The notes: generated from the letters alone by a model not told the origin. 64,000 nt of DNA from Arthrobacter_B citreus (GCF_042429235.1 NZ_JBHMBA010000002.1); one strand, 5' to 3'; numbered from the stretch's first letter, positions 16,203 through 26,300 are shown. Translations and numbers: made by a program.

Positions 16203-17581
16203 TGAGCATGTCTGACGGACCGTCCGGCGCAATCGACGGGTTTTCCGTGGAAAGCGTTTATGCCGAGCTGCTGAGCCGCGCACCGGAAAACAAGATGGAG
16301 CCGCGGATGGCACCGCTGTTCCGGGCAATGGAGGTGCTGGGGGAGCCGAACAAGGCGTTCCCGATCATCCACATCACCGGAACCAACGGCAAGACCTCCA
16401 CGGCACGCATGATCGAAGCCGGTCTGCGGGCCTATGGGCTGCGCACCGGCCGGTACACGAGCCCGCACCTGAGTAAGGTGACCGAACGGATCAGCATTGA
16501 TGGTGAACCTGTCTCCGATGAGACGTTTGTCCGGATCTGGGACGAAATCCGCCCGTACCTGGACATCGTCGACGGCGAACTCACCGCCGCCGGTGAACCG
16601 CGCCTGACCTACTTCGAGGCGGTAACCATCCTCGCGTTCGCGGTCTTCGCCGACGAACCCGTGGATGTGGCCGTCATTGAAGTGGGGCTTGGCGGCATCA
16701 CCGATGCGACGAACGTGGGCGACGGCACGGTTTCCGTGGTCACGCCCATTTCGCTGGACCACACGGAGCTGCTCGGTGTCAACGTTGCCGACATCGCGGT
16801 GGAAAAGGCCGGGATCATCAAGGAGCACGGCTTCCTGATCAGCGCGGCACAGCCCATGGAAGCGGCGCAGGTACTGCTGGAGAAGGCCCGCGAGGTGGGC
16901 ATCCCCTACCGTTTTGAGGGCGTGGAGTTCGGCGTCGAATCCCGGGTGATGGCAGTGGGCGGTCAAATGCTCACCATTGCAGGGCTGGCCGGCCGCTACG
17001 AGGACCTGCTGCTTCCGCTGCACGGCAAGCACCAGGCGGAGAATGCCGCCGTCGCCGTTGCCGCGCTGGAGGCCTTCATTGGCGGCGGCACGAAGGAACT
17101 GGACGTGGAACTGCTGCGCACCGGATTCTCCACCGTGAGTTCCCCGGGCCGCCTGGAGGTGGTGCGCACCGCACCCACCATCGTGGTGGATGCCGCCCAC
17201 AACCCCGCCGGAGCCAAGGCTGCGGCGGAGGCCGTGCAGGAAGCGTTCAGCTTTACCTCGCTGGTCCTGGTGGTCGGCATCCTGGCCGAGAAGGACGCCG
17301 TCGGCATCCTGACCGAGCTGCGCGAAACACTCGGTGACCAGATCACCGGCGTGTGCCTCACTCAGTCCAGTTCGCCGCGGGCGCTCTCCGCCGAGGATCT
17401 GGTCCAGGACGCCGTTGACGCCGGGTTTGCCGACGAGGACCTGCAGGTTGAGCCGGGCCTGGACAACGCCCTTGAATGGGCGGTGGCCAAGGCCGAGGAG
17501 AATAATGACCTGGCCGGCGGTGTCCTGATCATCGGTTCCATCACCGTGGTGGCCGAAGCGCGCACCCTCCTCGGAAAGTAA
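16202..17581 (+). CDS. folC: Dihydrofolate synthase / folylpolyglutamate synthase
   Basis: A 459-residue Mur-ligase-fold enzyme that adds glutamate to dihydropteroate and folates. The P-loop is ITGTNGKTS (about 58-66), with YTSPHL, IEVGLGG and HGKHQAENAAVA marking the family. Its ATG shares one base with the ileS TAA (TAATG), so translation is coupled. This position after ileS is conserved in related actinobacteria. Confidence 0.95.
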   Translation: MSMSDGPSGAIDGFSVESVYAELLSRAPENKMEPRMAPLFRAMEVLGEPNKAFPIIHITGTNGKTSTARMIEAGLRAYGLRTGRYTSPHLSKVTERISIDGEPVSDETFVRIWDEIRPYLDIVDGELTAAGEPRLTYFEAVTILAFAVFADEPVDVAVIEVGLGGITDATNVGDGTVSVVTPISLDHTELLGVNVADIAVEKAGIIKEHGFLISAAQPMEAAQVLLEKAREVGIPYRFEGVEFGVESRVMAVGGQMLTIAGLAGRYEDLLLPLHGKHQAENAAVAVAALEAFIGGGTKELDVELLRTGFSTVSSPGRLEVVRTAPTIVVDAAHNPAGAKAAAEAVQEAFSFTSLVLVVGILAEKDAVGILTELRETLGDQITGVCLTQSSSPRALSAEDLVQDAVDAGFADEDLQVEPGLDNALEWAVAKAEENNDLAGGVLIIGSITVVAEARTLLGK

Positions 17582-17586
17582 GGGAC

Positions 17587-18069
17587 ATGGCAAAGCTGAC
17601 CAAAGCCCAGCGCGAGTGGCGCCCGGGCATGCCCAAGAAGCGGCGCTCCATCCGCGTCATGTTCGCTTCCGTCGTCCTGACGCTGGAAGCGTTCCTGGTG
17701 CTCTTCGCAACGCTCGCCGTCTTTGGCCTGCAGCGCGATGAGCTGTCCCCGGTCCTCATCTTTGGCGTCGGGCTGGTGCTGTTCGCTGCACTGATCGGCA
17801 CCTGCGCCTTCCTGTCCAAGCCGGTCGGCCCGATCATCGGCTGGATCCTTCAGCTGGTCATCATCGCCACCGGCTTCGTGCAGCCGGAGATGTTCCTGGT
17901 GGGGGCCATCTTTGCCGCCACCTGGTGGTACGCGCTGAAAACAGGCATGCGCCTGGACCGGGAGAACCGGCAGCGGGACCGCGAACAGGCGGAATGGGAA
18001 AAGGCCCATCCGGAGGAATCCGAGGGATCAGGGGCCTCCGGCGCTGCCGGCGAAGCCGCCACAGACTAG
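17587..18069 (+). CDS. DUF4233 membrane protein
   Basis: A 160-residue protein with a basic N-terminus (PKKRRSIRVMF), four predicted membrane segments between about residues 24 and 118, and a charged Glu-rich tail. The family is conserved between folC and ndk in actinobacteria but has no known function. It starts 5 bases after folC, within the same operon. Confidence 0.85.
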   Translation: MAKLTKAQREWRPGMPKKRRSIRVMFASVVLTLEAFLVLFATLAVFGLQRDELSPVLIFGVGLVLFAALIGTCAFLSKPVGPIIGWILQLVIIATGFVQPEMFLVGAIFAATWWYALKTGMRLDRENRQRDREQAEWEKAHPEESEGSGASGAAGEAATD

Positions 18070-18108
18070 GCTTGGACCAGAAACCGCTACTTGGCAAGGA
18101 GATTTACC

Positions 18109-18528
18109 GTGAGCACCGAGCGCACACTAGTACTGATCAAACCCGACGGCGTGGAGCGCAACCTCTCCGGCGCCATCCTGGCGCGTGTGGAAGCCAAGGG
18201 CTACAAGCTGGCCGAGCTGAAGAAGGTGGACGCCAGCCGCGAGGTGCTTGAGGAGCACTACGCCGAGCACGAAGGCAAGCCGTTCTACGAGCCGCTGGTG
18301 GAGTTCATGCTGAGCGGCCCGATCGTCGCCGCCATCTTCGAAGGCGAACGCGTCATCGAGGGCTTCCGCTCCCTGGCCGGAACCACGGATCCCACCAAGG
18401 CCGCCCCGGGCACCATCCGCGGAGACTTCGGCCGTGACTGGGGCACCGCCGTGCAGCAGAACCTGGTGCACGGTTCGGATTCCCCGGAATCCGCCGCCCG
18501 TGAAATCGGCATCTGGTTCGGTAAATAG
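18109..18528 (+). CDS. ndk: Nucleoside-diphosphate kinase
   Basis: A 139-residue kinase that balances NTP pools by a phospho-histidine mechanism. TLVLIKPDGVERNL is the N-terminal signature and the active histidine is His121 in NLVHGSDSPESA. GTG 18109 is chosen because AAGGAG (18096-18101) lies 7 bases upstream; an in-frame TTG at 18091 sits before that site. It is the last gene of the ileS operon. Confidence 0.97.
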   Translation: MSTERTLVLIKPDGVERNLSGAILARVEAKGYKLAELKKVDASREVLEEHYAEHEGKPFYEPLVEFMLSGPIVAAIFEGERVIEGFRSLAGTTDPTKAAPGTIRGDFGRDWGTAVQQNLVHGSDSPESAAREIGIWFGK

Positions 18529-18548
18529 CGCCTGAACCCCGCAAAACC

Positions 18549-18600
18549 AGCGGGGGCCCAGGCACGGTGTTGAACCGTGCCTGGGCCCCCGCTGCTTTTG
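18549..18600. terminator. Bidirectional terminator between ndk and mgtE
   Basis: A 20-bp perfect inverted repeat beginning AGCGGGGGCCCAGGCACGGT with loop GTTGA ends in CTTTTG on the plus strand and TTTTG on the minus strand. The two genes converge on it. Confidence 0.9.
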
Positions 18601-19959
18601 TTACAGCCCCAGGACCGCCGAGGCGATCAGGAAGTAGATGATCAGCCCGGTGGCATCGACAAACGTGGAAATGAAGGGGTTGGAAAAGACCGCCGGATCC
18701 GCTTTGAGGGCCTTGCCCAGCAGCGGCATGAGGGCGCCGACGCTGGCGGCCATGGTGCAGACCCCCAGCAGGGTCAGGCCGATCACCAATCCCAGCGGCA
18801 CGGTGAAGATCAAGGATGCGACGGCGAATCCCAGACTGCCGAGCAGCACGCCCAGCCAGGCGCCCACCCGTGCCTCCCGGGCGAAGACCTTCAGGACGTC
18901 CCGCGGCCGCACATCGCCCAGGGCCAGCGCGCGCGTAATCGTGGTTGCGGCCTGGTTGCCGGTGTTGCCGCCGGTGCCGATGAGCAGTGGAATAAAGAGG
19001 GACAGCACCACCTGCTCGGCCAGTGTCGCCTCGAAGGCGCCCATGACCTTGACCGTCAGCGTTGCGCCCACAGCCAGCACCAGCAGCCACACGACGCGGG
19101 CGCGCACGATGGTGCGCACCGGGGTGGCCAGATAGGGGCGGCGCAGCGGTTCGGCGCCTCCCGACCGCGCCGCGTCCTCGCTTTCCGCGTCCTCCAAGAT
19201 TCCCAGGGCATCGTCCACGGTCAGGATCCCGACCAGCCTGCTTTCGGCGTCGACGATCGGCAGCACCAGGACCTTGGTGTCGGCGCAGTACCGGGCCGCT
19301 TCCTCCGCATCCATAGTGGCCGGAGCGGAGAGCGGATCCTTCATCAGCGATGAAACGGGATCCGAATCCGCCGCGCGCAGCACGTCCCGCAGCGACACCA
19401 CGCCCACCAGGTGATGGCTCCCGTCCACGACGGGAATGGTGTAGACACTCTCGGCGTCGTCCAGCCTGGCCCGTACCCGCGCCAGGGTCTGGGCGGCGGT
19501 GAACCAGGGATGCGCCGTGACGAACTCGGGGCTCATGTAGCGGCCGACGGCGCCCTGCGGATAGCCGAGCACTGTGTTGGTCAGCGCACGGTCCTTGGCA
19601 TCGAGCCCGAGGAGCAGGCGGTTGGCCACTGAGGCCGGCAGCTCATCGAGCAGTGCCACCCGGTCATCCGGGCTCAGCCCGGCAAAGACCTCTGCCACCT
19701 GCGCGTCCTGAAGTCCGGCCACCAGATCCGCCTGGAGCAGGGCGTCGAGCCGCTCGAAGACTTCAAGGGCCCGGTCCTTGGGCAGGGTGCGGAAAGCCAG
19801 GGCACGGTCGATGGTGTTCAGCCGTTCGAGCTGTTCCATGGTTTCGGCGACGGTCAGCGGCTTGAGGGCACGGGCAACCCCGGGCATGCTGTTGCTGTCC
19901 AGCGCATCGGCCAGCAGCTCGGCTCGGGCATCGAACGTCAGGGTGGGGGACTTGATCAT
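18601..19959 (-). CDS. mgtE: Magnesium transporter MgtE
   Basis: A 452-residue magnesium channel. The N-terminal MgtE_N helical domain (about 15-130) is followed by two CBS domains (about 135-250) that sense cytosolic magnesium, a connecting helix, and five membrane segments. GTGGNTGNQA and the final FVDATGLIIYF, with the pore aspartate, are intact. ATG 19959 is chosen, with GGAGG 10 bases upstream; an in-frame upstream start would bury that site. An unusually elaborate leader precedes it. Confidence 0.93.
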   Translation of the reverse strand: MIKSPTLTFDARAELLADALDSNSMPGVARALKPLTVAETMEQLERLNTIDRALAFRTLPKDRALEVFERLDALLQADLVAGLQDAQVAEVFAGLSPDDRVALLDELPASVANRLLLGLDAKDRALTNTVLGYPQGAVGRYMSPEFVTAHPWFTAAQTLARVRARLDDAESVYTIPVVDGSHHLVGVVSLRDVLRAADSDPVSSLMKDPLSAPATMDAEEAARYCADTKVLVLPIVDAESRLVGILTVDDALGILEDAESEDAARSGGAEPLRRPYLATPVRTIVRARVVWLLVLAVGATLTVKVMGAFEATLAEQVVLSLFIPLLIGTGGNTGNQAATTITRALALGDVRPRDVLKVFAREARVGAWLGVLLGSLGFAVASLIFTVPLGLVIGLTLLGVCTMAASVGALMPLLGKALKADPAVFSNPFISTFVDATGLIIYFLIASAVLGL

Positions 19960-19967
19960 GATCCGGG

Positions 19968-20095
19968 TTCCTCCGGTGGGCGCACACAAAAGGACCAGCG
20001 GATGGGCAGCCGTGGTGTGTGCGGAAAATGAGCGGGGATGCGGAAATACCGCTGCCGCACAAGCTCATGCCCTCAGAGGCAGGCCCGGAAGTAGC
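19968..20095 (-). promoter_or_regulatory. mgtE leader with mutually exclusive hairpins
   Basis: Reading on the minus strand, hairpin A pairs GTGCGG (20060-20055) and AGCGG (20053-20049) with CCGCT (20035-20031) and CCGCAC (20024-20019). Hairpin B pairs CGCACACA (20023-20016) with TGTGTGCG (19988-19981) and ends 6 bases before the mgtE GGAGG. The segment around 20024-20016 is needed by both, so only one can form. TCCGGG just after the upstream ORF could also pair with CCCGGA between ribosome site and start. No standard M-box signature was recognised. Confidence 0.6.
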
Positions 20096-20161
20096 TTAGG
20101 GAACCTGGGGTCGAAGGCGATGCTCACGCGGGGCGGTATATCGACTATGTCCGTCGTCCAT
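20096..20161 (-). CDS. Candidate 21-residue leader peptide upstream of mgtE
   Basis: ATG 20161 to TAA 20098-20096 encodes MDDGHSRYTAP followed by REHRLRPQVP. AGGAGGTGA (plus-strand complement 20171-20179) is fully complementary to the 16S rRNA tail and ends 9 bases before the start. That is stronger than the site of most genes here, so translation is likely. Two acidic residues directly after Met, then Pro and Arg residues, recall the mgtL leader of enteric bacteria, where ribosome behaviour at low magnesium sets downstream expression. The homology is by analogy only. Confidence 0.55.
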   Translation of the reverse strand: MDDGHSRYTAPREHRLRPQVP

Positions 20162-20330
20162 GCGTGCGGTTCACCTCCTGTTGCTCCAGCGTTTCGGAGC
20201 CGGGCACGCCGAAGCGGCGCGCCAAGCCTGGATTATGCTCCGATGGTACTCCACGCGGGGGGCCGGTTTGGGGCAATGGTGTGCATGAACACATCAACTC
20301 CACCGGTCCGGCCCCCCTCCTTTGAGATGC

Positions 20331-21485
20331 TTACGGAATCAAGCGCTCGGCGCGCAGCCGCGCAAAGAGCCCGGTGAAGGCATCTTCGGTGCGGCGGTAT
20401 CCGGTGAACCCGGCCAGCCGGCTCTTGCTCATGTCGGTGACCACCTCCATTTTCCTGCCAAGATCCGCATCGGTGTGCCACCACGAGGCCAGCCGGCCGA
20501 GATCCCGCTCCGCCAGGCCGTGATCGGCAGCCAGCTTCTCCCATGCCGCGTCCATTCCGGCCATCTGCTCCTGGAGCGGCCGGGGTGCGGTGTCAAAGCC
20601 TGCGGGTTCGACGTCGAACCACTTAGCCAGCCTCGGCCAGAGGGTGCGCCAGCGGAACACGTCGCCGTTGACCACGTTAAACGCCTCGTTGGCCGTGTGC
20701 TGGTCCGTTGCCGCCCAGAGCATGTGTTCGGCAAGCAGGCCGGCATCGGTCATATCGGTGACGGAATTCCACTGTGTCTCGGATCCCGGGAAGGTGAAGG
20801 GAAGGCCAAGTTCCCGGCACAGGGTGGCCTGCGCGGCCAGTGTCTGGCCCATGTTCATGGCATTGCCGACGGCGAATCCGATCACCGTGTGGGCCCGGTG
20901 CACGGACCAGGCGAAGCCCTGGCGGGCGGCCGCGGCCATCAGCTCGTCTTCCTGGGCATAGTAGAAGTTGTCCACCGGCAGCCTGGGCTCCTCCTCGGAG
21001 AACGGGGTGTCCGGCATGTCCCCTTCGCCATACGCCTCAAAGGGGCCCATGTAGTGCTTGAGGCCGGTCATCAGGGCCACATGCTCCAGGGGAGCGTGTT
21101 GCAGTGCGTTCAGCAGGTTGGCCACCATGGTCGAGTTGACGGCGATGTTCTCCGCCTCGGTCTCCTGGCGGGACCAGGAGGTGAAGAAGACGTGCGTCGG
21201 GTGCAGGTCTTCCAGCGCAGCCGCGGTGCTCTCCGGCGACGTCAGGTCGGCAGCGACGGAGACCAGCCCGGGGCCGTCTTCGGATCCCGCGGCTGCGGGG
21301 CCTTCGGCTCCGGCGCCTTGGGCCGCTTCTGTGGAGGGCAGTCCCCTGCGGGACAGGGCGAGGACGTTCCATCCTTCCCGGAGCAGGAGGTCCACAAGAG
21401 CGGCGCCGGCAATCCCGGTGGCGCCGGCAACAAGGGCGGTGCGTGCGGAAGCTCCGCGCTGGTGGACTGGGGGAGTTCGAAGCAT
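20331..21485 (-). CDS. PRISE-family NADPH-dependent reductase (atypical extended SDR)
   Basis: A 384-residue protein resembling progesterone 5-beta-reductase/iridoid synthase-like proteins. The cofactor motif is VAGATGIAG (about 19-27). The family motif TGLKHYMGPFEAYG carries Lys143, and NFYYAQED carries the tyrosine pair 175-176. These enzymes reduce enones; the bacterial substrate is unknown. The start is ATG 21485, with AGGAG 4 bases upstream. It diverges from the maltokinase-cap gene. Confidence 0.85.
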   Translation of the reverse strand: MLRTPPVHQRGASARTALVAGATGIAGAALVDLLLREGWNVLALSRRGLPSTEAAQGAGAEGPAAAGSEDGPGLVSVAADLTSPESTAAALEDLHPTHVFFTSWSRQETEAENIAVNSTMVANLLNALQHAPLEHVALMTGLKHYMGPFEAYGEGDMPDTPFSEEEPRLPVDNFYYAQEDELMAAAARQGFAWSVHRAHTVIGFAVGNAMNMGQTLAAQATLCRELGLPFTFPGSETQWNSVTDMTDAGLLAEHMLWAATDQHTANEAFNVVNGDVFRWRTLWPRLAKWFDVEPAGFDTAPRPLQEQMAGMDAAWEKLAADHGLAERDLGRLASWWHTDADLGRKMEVVTDMSKSRLAGFTGYRRTEDAFTGLFARLRAERLIP

Positions 21486-21609
21486 GGTTCTCCTGGAGAC
21501 GTTGGTTCGGGGGACCGGCCGCGGTGCACGCAGCCCGGTGAAGGCGGCAACAGGACATGAGGCCGGGAAATTCCTGACGCCCGGTCCCGCTGCGCTTAGG
21601 CTGGGGCGC

Positions 21610-22245
21610 ATGGCACACATTTACCAAGCAGATCTGCACCCCGGCAAAATGGAACTCATCTCCGCCTGGCTGCCCACCACGTCCTGGTTTCCAGGCACTG
21701 CCGAGCTGGCCATTGAGCGCGTGGGCTCCTTCCGGTTCGATGATCCGGAAGGAGCCGTCGGCCTTGAAACCCATCTCGTCGCTGCCGGCGCCAACGTGCT
21801 CCAGGTGCCGTTGAGCTACCGGGCCGCACCGCTGGAAGGCGGGGAGGAATTCTTCATCAGGACCATGGAGCACTCAGTGCTGGGACGCCGATGGGTGTAT
21901 GACGCCTGCGGTGACCCGGTGTATGCCCAGGCGCTCGCGGCTTCCATCCTGTCCGGGCAGGGGCAGGCGGACCAGTATTACGAGAACGACGGCGTTCGGG
22001 AGGAGATTCCGCCCAACCTGGTGGTCCGGGCCAGCGGTATGCCCGACGGCGGGGAACTCGTGGATGGCCCCCAGCCGGGGCCGGCCGACCTGACGGTGGA
22101 GCGGATCAGCACCGGGGACTGGGAGCTTTCAGTGGTGCGGATCCTGGATCTCGGGGGAGAGGCCACCGAGGATCCTGCCCTGACGGCGCAGTGGAACGGA
22201 CAGGATGTTCCGGTTCTTCTCGCCTGGGTTCTCCCCGAAGGCTAA
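21610..22245 (+). CDS. Stand-alone maltokinase N-terminal-cap-like protein
   Basis: A 211-residue protein matching the Mak_N_cap type domain: IYQADLHPGKMELISAWLPTTSWFPG, then SFRFDDPEGAVGLETHLV. In maltokinase this cap precedes the kinase lobes, but here no kinase domain follows. Corynebacterial CG0192-like proteins have the same stand-alone form. The function is unknown. The start at ATG 21610 leaves a 124-base divergent spacer to the PRISE gene. Confidence 0.75.
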   Translation: MAHIYQADLHPGKMELISAWLPTTSWFPGTAELAIERVGSFRFDDPEGAVGLETHLVAAGANVLQVPLSYRAAPLEGGEEFFIRTMEHSVLGRRWVYDACGDPVYAQALAASILSGQGQADQYYENDGVREEIPPNLVVRASGMPDGGELVDGPQPGPADLTVERISTGDWELSVVRILDLGGEATEDPALTAQWNGQDVPVLLAWVLPEG

Positions 22246-22272
22246 CGTTCCGGGGGCCGCCTTCCTGGGCTT

Positions 22273-22896
22273 CTAGCCCAGGAAGACGTTGATGAACCTG
22301 AAGAAGATGGAGGCTGCGGTGGCCACCCACAGCAGGGCGACGATGACCCATGCCCACTCGGAGGCGAACTTCACCAGGCCGGCCGGGGCCGGCAGGACAC
22401 CGCGGGCCATGTTGCGGATGGTCGTGAAGACGAACATCGGGATCATGGCGGTCCACACCACAATGCAGTAGATGCACAGGACGTAGATGTCGAAGAGCGC
22501 CTGGCTCCACAGCCAGACAACGAAGACCATGCCCAGGGTGACGCCGGCCTGCAGCCCCATCCAGTACCAGCGCTTGAAAGAGGCGCCGGCCAGCAGAGCG
22601 ACGGCGGTGGTGATGATGACGGCGAACGCCACAATTCCGATCAGCGGGTTCGGGAAACCGAAGATCGAGGCCTGCCAGGTTTGGAAGACCGTGCCGCAGG
22701 AGACCCATGGATTGATGTCGCAGCTGGTGATGTAGTTGGCATCGGCATAGACCCGCAGCCGTTCCAGAACGAGGACTGCCGATGCAAGCCAGCCGACGAC
22801 GCCGGTGATGAGCAGGATCCAGGCGAAGCCGCGTTCCGGGCCATGCGGTTGGTCGGTCCGGCGGAGGGCTTGCTGGCTGGCGGCGCTCGACGGCAC
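22273..22896 (-). CDS. Vitamin K epoxide reductase family membrane protein
   Basis: A 207-residue VKOR homologue with about five membrane segments. The active-site pair is Cys141-Ile-Tyr-Cys144 in YVLCIYC, and the loop cysteines are Cys59 and Cys67 (CDINPWVSCGTV). It should re-oxidise DsbA-like thiol oxidases using menaquinone; no thioredoxin domain is fused. GTG 22896 is chosen because AAGGAG lies 6 bases upstream. It diverges from rne. Confidence 0.92.
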   Translation of the reverse strand: MPSSAASQQALRRTDQPHGPERGFAWILLITGVVGWLASAVLVLERLRVYADANYITSCDINPWVSCGTVFQTWQASIFGFPNPLIGIVAFAVIITTAVALLAGASFKRWYWMGLQAGVTLGMVFVVWLWSQALFDIYVLCIYCIVVWTAMIPMFVFTTIRNMARGVLPAPAGLVKFASEWAWVIVALLWVATAASIFFRFINVFLG

Positions 22897-23326
22897 GGGA
22901 ATCTCCTTTGGAAGGTATGTCTGTAACGTGTCGAGTCTATGCGCTGCTGCGGGCCAAAAAGACGGGCGTATGAGATAATGACTGTGGCTGACGACGGAAC
23001 CACATTCCGCCGACGGTCCAGCGACAGGCTTCCGGTTCTGTCGGTGACGCTTCCCATGCAGTTTGCCCATCAACCCGGATGGGAACCAGGGAATCCGCCG
23101 ATCAGACCTACCCGTAACGGCAACGTCGTGAAACGTGCCGGCAGGTAGCAGGAAAAGCGCCGCTGGTCTTCGAGTGATACCGCGCCCTACAGCTGGCACG
23201 ACCTCGGATGACATCCAGACGACTTCCGGCTGGCGGCAGGCAACTGATGCCCCCGTACGGCCGACACATTGCCCGCTGGGCATTGGAATGTGGCCAGTGC
23301 CGCAGGGGCACGGAGCGTAGCCTTTT
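22897..23326 (+). other. Intergenic region: long structured leader of rne
   Basis: These 430 bases hold the VKOR ribosome site at the left edge, a possible -10 GATAAT (22974-22979), and several hairpins: CGACAG with CTGTCG near 23020-23045, ACATT-CCC with GGG-AATGT near 23265-23292, and GTGCC with GGGCAC just before the rne start. A short frame beginning at ATG 22978 is open for 56 codons, but its usage is unlike real genes here. No gene is called. Confidence 0.5.
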
Positions 23327-26300
23327 ATGAGTGAAGCACTGAATAAAGACCTGGCAGCCAACGGCGGTCTACCTGCCGGGGAAAAGACCGCGGACACCGC
23401 ACCGGTTGATTCCGCGCCGACCGAGTCCGCACCGGTCAAAGAGCCCGTCAAAAGGGCCACCCGCAGCCGCCGCAAGTCGGTGGCTGCTTCTGCACCGGAG
23501 GCATCTTCCGATGCTGCTGAAACCACGGCAGCCGCTGTTGAAGCACCTGCCGCAGCCGCGGCTGAAGCTCCCGCTGAGGGGGCACCGGCCGAAAAGCCGA
23601 AGCGCGTGCGGGCACCACGGCGTAAAACGGTTCCGGCGGGCAAGGCCGCAGCCGATGCTTCCCCCGACGAAGCTTCCTCCGCCGATGCTGCCCCCAGCTC
23701 CGACGCTGCCCCCACCTCCGACGCACCGTCCGCTGAAGCCGCTCCCGAGACGGATGCGCCGGTGAAGGCGGTGCGCCGTCGTCGTGCTCCTGCCAAGAAG
23801 GCAGCGGAGACGCCGGAGGCAACTGCGGCTGCCGCCGAAACGGCACCGGAAACCGCCGCACCTGAATCCGCTGCTGTGGAAACTTCCAAGGACGAAACCG
23901 CGGATGCTCCGGCACCCGAGGCCAAGGCCGCGCCCAAGACACGCACCCGCCGCCGCCCCGCCAAGGCCGCTGAGAAGGCCGCCGAGAAGGCTTCGGCTGA
24001 AGCCGCTGAAAATGCCGGCGAAGAAGCGGCAGCAGCAGCCGCAGCAGATGACACGGCAGCGGCTCCCGGTTCCGCCGCCGCAGCAGAAGCGCTGCCGGCG
24101 AAAACCGAAGCTGCGCAGGAAGAACCCGTGAAGGAAGAAGCAGCGGAAGAAGCAGCGAAGGAAGAAACTGCGGAAGCGGATAACGCCTCCAGCCTGAACC
24201 CCTTCGCGGTGCCGGCACTGCCGCTCTTCCACGCACCGGACCTGACAGCGGTTCGCGCCGTCCCCGTGCACGATGGAGCTGAAGACGCCGACGAAGATGA
24301 CGATTCCGCCGACGGAAACCGCAGCCGCCGCCGCAGCCGCCGGGGGCGCAACCGTACCCGCAATGCTTCCCCGGCACGCAGTGAAGGCTCCGGCTCCGAC
24401 GCCGCCGACTCCGAGCAGGACGCTTCCCCCGCGGACGGCGCGGCCGGACCGGACACCGCCGAAGGCGTGACCTCCCGCCGTCGTCGCCGCCGCCGCCGCG
24501 GTGACGCCGACCTGGAGCTGACCGGCGGAGCCGACGACGATCCGCCCAACACCGTGACGCGGGTACGCGCCCCGCGCGCCCATGCTGATGCACCCGTCTC
24601 GGACCGCGTCACCAGCGTCAAGGGCTCCACGCGCCTTGAAGCCAAGAAGCAGCGCCGCCGGGAGTCCCGCGAGTCCGGACGCCGGCGCCACGTCATCACC
24701 GAGGCGGAATTCCTTGCCCGCCGCGAGTCCGTTGACCGGCAGATGATTGTCCGCCAGCGCGACGAACGGATCCAGATCGGCGTGCTCGAGGACGGTGTCC
24801 TCGCCGAGCACTTCGTCTCCAACACCCAGCAGGATTCACTGATCGGCAATGTCTATGTCGGCAAGGTCCAGAACGTGCTGCCGAGCATGGAAGCTGCCTT
24901 CGTTGACATCGGACGGGGCCGCAACGCGGTTCTCTACGCCGGTGAAGTCAATTGGGACGCCGCCGGCCTCGACGGCCAGCCGCGCCGCATTGAACTGGCG
25001 CTGAAGTCCGGCGACTCGGTCCTGGTGCAGGTCACCAAGGATCCCGTGGGCCACAAGGGCGCACGCCTCACAAGCCAGATCTCGCTGCCGGGCCGCTACC
25101 TGGTGTACGTGCCGGGCGGATCCATGACGGGAATTTCCCGCAAGCTGCCCGACGTCGAGCGCAACCGGCTCAAGAAGATCCTCAAGGACCACCTTCCGCA
25201 GGACGCCGGCGTCATTGTGCGCACGGCTGCCGAGGGTGCGTCCGAAGAGGAGCTGATGAACGACATCAACCGCCTCCGCGCCCAGTGGGAAAGCATCGAA
25301 GCCAAAGCCAAGTCCACCAAGACCCTGGCCCCCGAGCTGCTGTACGGCGAACCGGACCTGACCATCAAGGTGGTCCGCGACGTCTTCAACGAGGACTTCT
25401 CGAAGCTGATCGTCTCCGGCGATGAAGCATGGGACACCATCGAGGCCTACGTCACCTACGTTGCGCCGGACCTGGTGGGCCGGCTGGAGAAGTGGACCAA
25501 GGACGAGGACATCTTCGCGGCCAGCCGCATTGATGAGCAGATCGCCAAGGCGCTGGACCGCAAGGTCTTCCTGCCCTCGGGTGGCTCGCTGGTGATCGAC
25601 CGGACCGAAGCCATGACCGTGGTTGACGTCAACACAGGCAAGTTCACCGGCAGCGGTGGAAACCTCGAAGAGACCGTCACCAAGAACAACCTCGAAGCGG
25701 CTGAGGAAGTGGTCCGCCAGCTGCGGCTGCGCGATATTGGCGGCATCATTGTCATCGACTTCATCGACATGGTCCTGGAGGCCAACCGGGACCTGGTGCT
25801 GCGCCGCCTCGTCGAGTGCCTGGGCCGTGACCGGACCAAGCACCAGGTTGCGGAAGTGACATCGCTGGGCCTGGTCCAGATGACTCGTAAGCGCATGGGG
25901 ACCGGCCTGCTCGAGGTCTTCGGTGAGGAGTGCGAGGCCTGTGCCGGCCGCGGCGTCATCACCCATGAGGTCCCGGTGGAGCACCGCCGCAGCACCAGTC
26001 ACAACAGCGCCGGAAACGGTGCGGCTGCGCATGCCGTATCCGAGGACAACCACCAGCAGCACCTGCGGCAGGAAAAGCAGTCACGCGGTGACCGCAAACG
26101 GAACCGCAGCCGGGGCCAGGGCACACCGCAGCAGGCGGCGGCCGCGGCCGCCGCTGCCGATGAGACCGTAAAGACGGAAGAGGCGGGCAACGGCGAGGCG
26201 GAGCGCCAGGCCAAGGCCAAGGCCGAGGCAGCCCGTGCGGCACTGGCCACCATCGCGGCCGCAACAGCCGCCGCGGCGGCTTCGGCGCACGATGCCGTGG

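Noticed and set aside
19968..20179. Standard M-box (ykoK) magnesium riboswitch before mgtE
   Set aside because: The conserved M-box segments were looked for and not found, hence the different model given.
22897..24849. Open frame joining VKOR upstream to a region antisense to rne
   Set aside because: GTG 22896 with AAGGAG is the VKOR start; the upstream part is the antisense of an Ala-rich region.
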